From contig NZ_LT840185.1 of the NCBI RefSeq assembly GCF_900177405.1, positions 1,231,501-1,295,500 of the forward strand: a DNA stretch of 64,000 nt, in the 5' to 3' direction. A program made the position numbers and the translations under genes. The DNA comes from Allosphingosinicella indica. Its GTDB lineage: Bacteria > Pseudomonadota > Alphaproteobacteria > Sphingomonadales > Sphingomonadaceae. This document shows positions 63,695 through 64,000 of this stretch, in pieces. A model generated the notes under the pieces. The model saw only the letters and a list, made by a program, of their open reading frames with translations, did not search any database and was not told where the DNA came from. The stretch's first letter is position 1; each line of letters begins with the position of its first letter.

Positions 63695-63927
63695 GGCTTA
63701 AGAGCCCGCGCAAACAGCCAGACGCGGATCGCGCTGGCGAGATTGGGGGGATCGTCCGCCTCGATCCGCTCGGCGTCGATCCGCGCGACGAGCGCGCTGA
63801 GTGGCAGCGCCTCGGCGCGCGCGGCTACCTGCAGCGCATCCCAGAAGATCGGCTCGAGACTGATCGACGTCGCATGCCCCGCGATCATCACGGAATGCTT
63901 CTTGGGCGGATCGCGCAGACTGACCAT
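63691..63927 (-). CDS. Ribbon-helix-helix domain protein
   Basis: A 78-residue DNA-binding-type protein of the alphaproteobacterial RHH family: KHSVMIAGHATSISLEPIFWDAL forms the ribbon and first helix in separate short blocks, and LSALVARIDAER the second helix. The final NLASAIRVWLFARAL is typical. It converges on gdhB and the two stop codons share the CTAG at 63691-63694. Regulatory target unknown. Confidence 0.85.
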   Translation of the reverse strand: MVSLRDPPKKHSVMIAGHATSISLEPIFWDALQVAARAEALPLSALVARIDAERIEADDPPNLASAIRVWLFARALKP

Positions 63928-64000
63928 CGCGCGCGGCCATACACGATTTTTTCGGGGTGGAGCGAACTCCGCGCGCTTTCTAGATTGGCAGGGCGATGCG

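Overview
The window is high-GC, densely packed bacterial chromosome with housekeeping gene content. Gene families, gene order and codon bias point to an alphaproteobacterium of the Sphingomonadaceae (Sphingomonas or a close relative). The clues are a SUF operon ending in sufT and an A-type carrier, the argH - small lipoprotein - lysA - galU chain, the 1,550-residue type NAD-glutamate dehydrogenase, and palindromic intergenic repeats. I see no transposase, integrase, phage gene or CRISPR array. The one secretion-type accessory locus is a chaperone-usher pilus cluster.

Layout. 1-4.6 kb: SUF iron-sulfur operon (sufC partial, lipoprotein, sufD, sufS, sufT, A-type carrier), with three similar inverted-repeat elements in its gaps. 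4.6-9.2 kb: subtilase lipoprotein, HAD nucleotidase, dapD, TlpA-like lipoprotein. 9.2-14.2 kb: one tightly overlapping run argH - lipoprotein - lysA - galU - CorA/ZntB-like transporter - small HNH protein, facing a second HNH gene. 15-19 kb: gluQ, a HIG1-like membrane protein, a PduO-type adenosyltransferase with an apparent CTG start, and the ergothioneine pair egtB/egtD. 19-21.3 kb: a membrane PAS-GGDEF-EAL protein. 22-26.6 kb (minus strand): trpL-trpD-trpCF-trpB-trpA, with a readable attenuator and a Trp-rich leader peptide.

26.7-28.8 kb: maleylacetoacetate isomerase, class II aldolase and a LuxR-type regulator. 29.3-38.1 kb: a chaperone-usher pilus locus with five upstream pilin-like secreted proteins (one cut by an in-frame TAG), chaperone, usher, a two-domain candidate tip protein, and an opposite-strand pilin-like gene. 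The regulator is divergent from this locus across an AT-rich gap that holds a 6-10-6 palindrome. 38.3-40.7 kb: a three-gene unit of retropepsin-like protein, RimK ligase and aspartoacylase-like hydrolase. 40.9-48.3 kb: glyoxalase, SIMPL protein, TPR protein, hydrolase, thrS, AraC regulator, an exported HExxH protein, and infC with an ATA start. 48.6-51.4 kb: a TonB-dependent receptor behind a doubled TTGCGCAA palindrome. 51.5-57.4 kb (minus strand): YnfA, class I fumarase, lipase-like hydrolase, acetyltransferase, GST, exonuclease III and tRNA-Thr(CGT). 57.6-63.7 kb: PAS-like protein and NAD-glutamate dehydrogenase, then a ribbon-helix-helix gene.

The observations most worth following are the pilus locus with its interrupted subunit and putative operator, the trp attenuator upstream of trpD-CF-B-A, two non-standard start codons (ATA for infC, CTG for the adenosyltransferase), the doubled palindrome before the TonB receptor, the RimK trio, and the exported HExxH protein.
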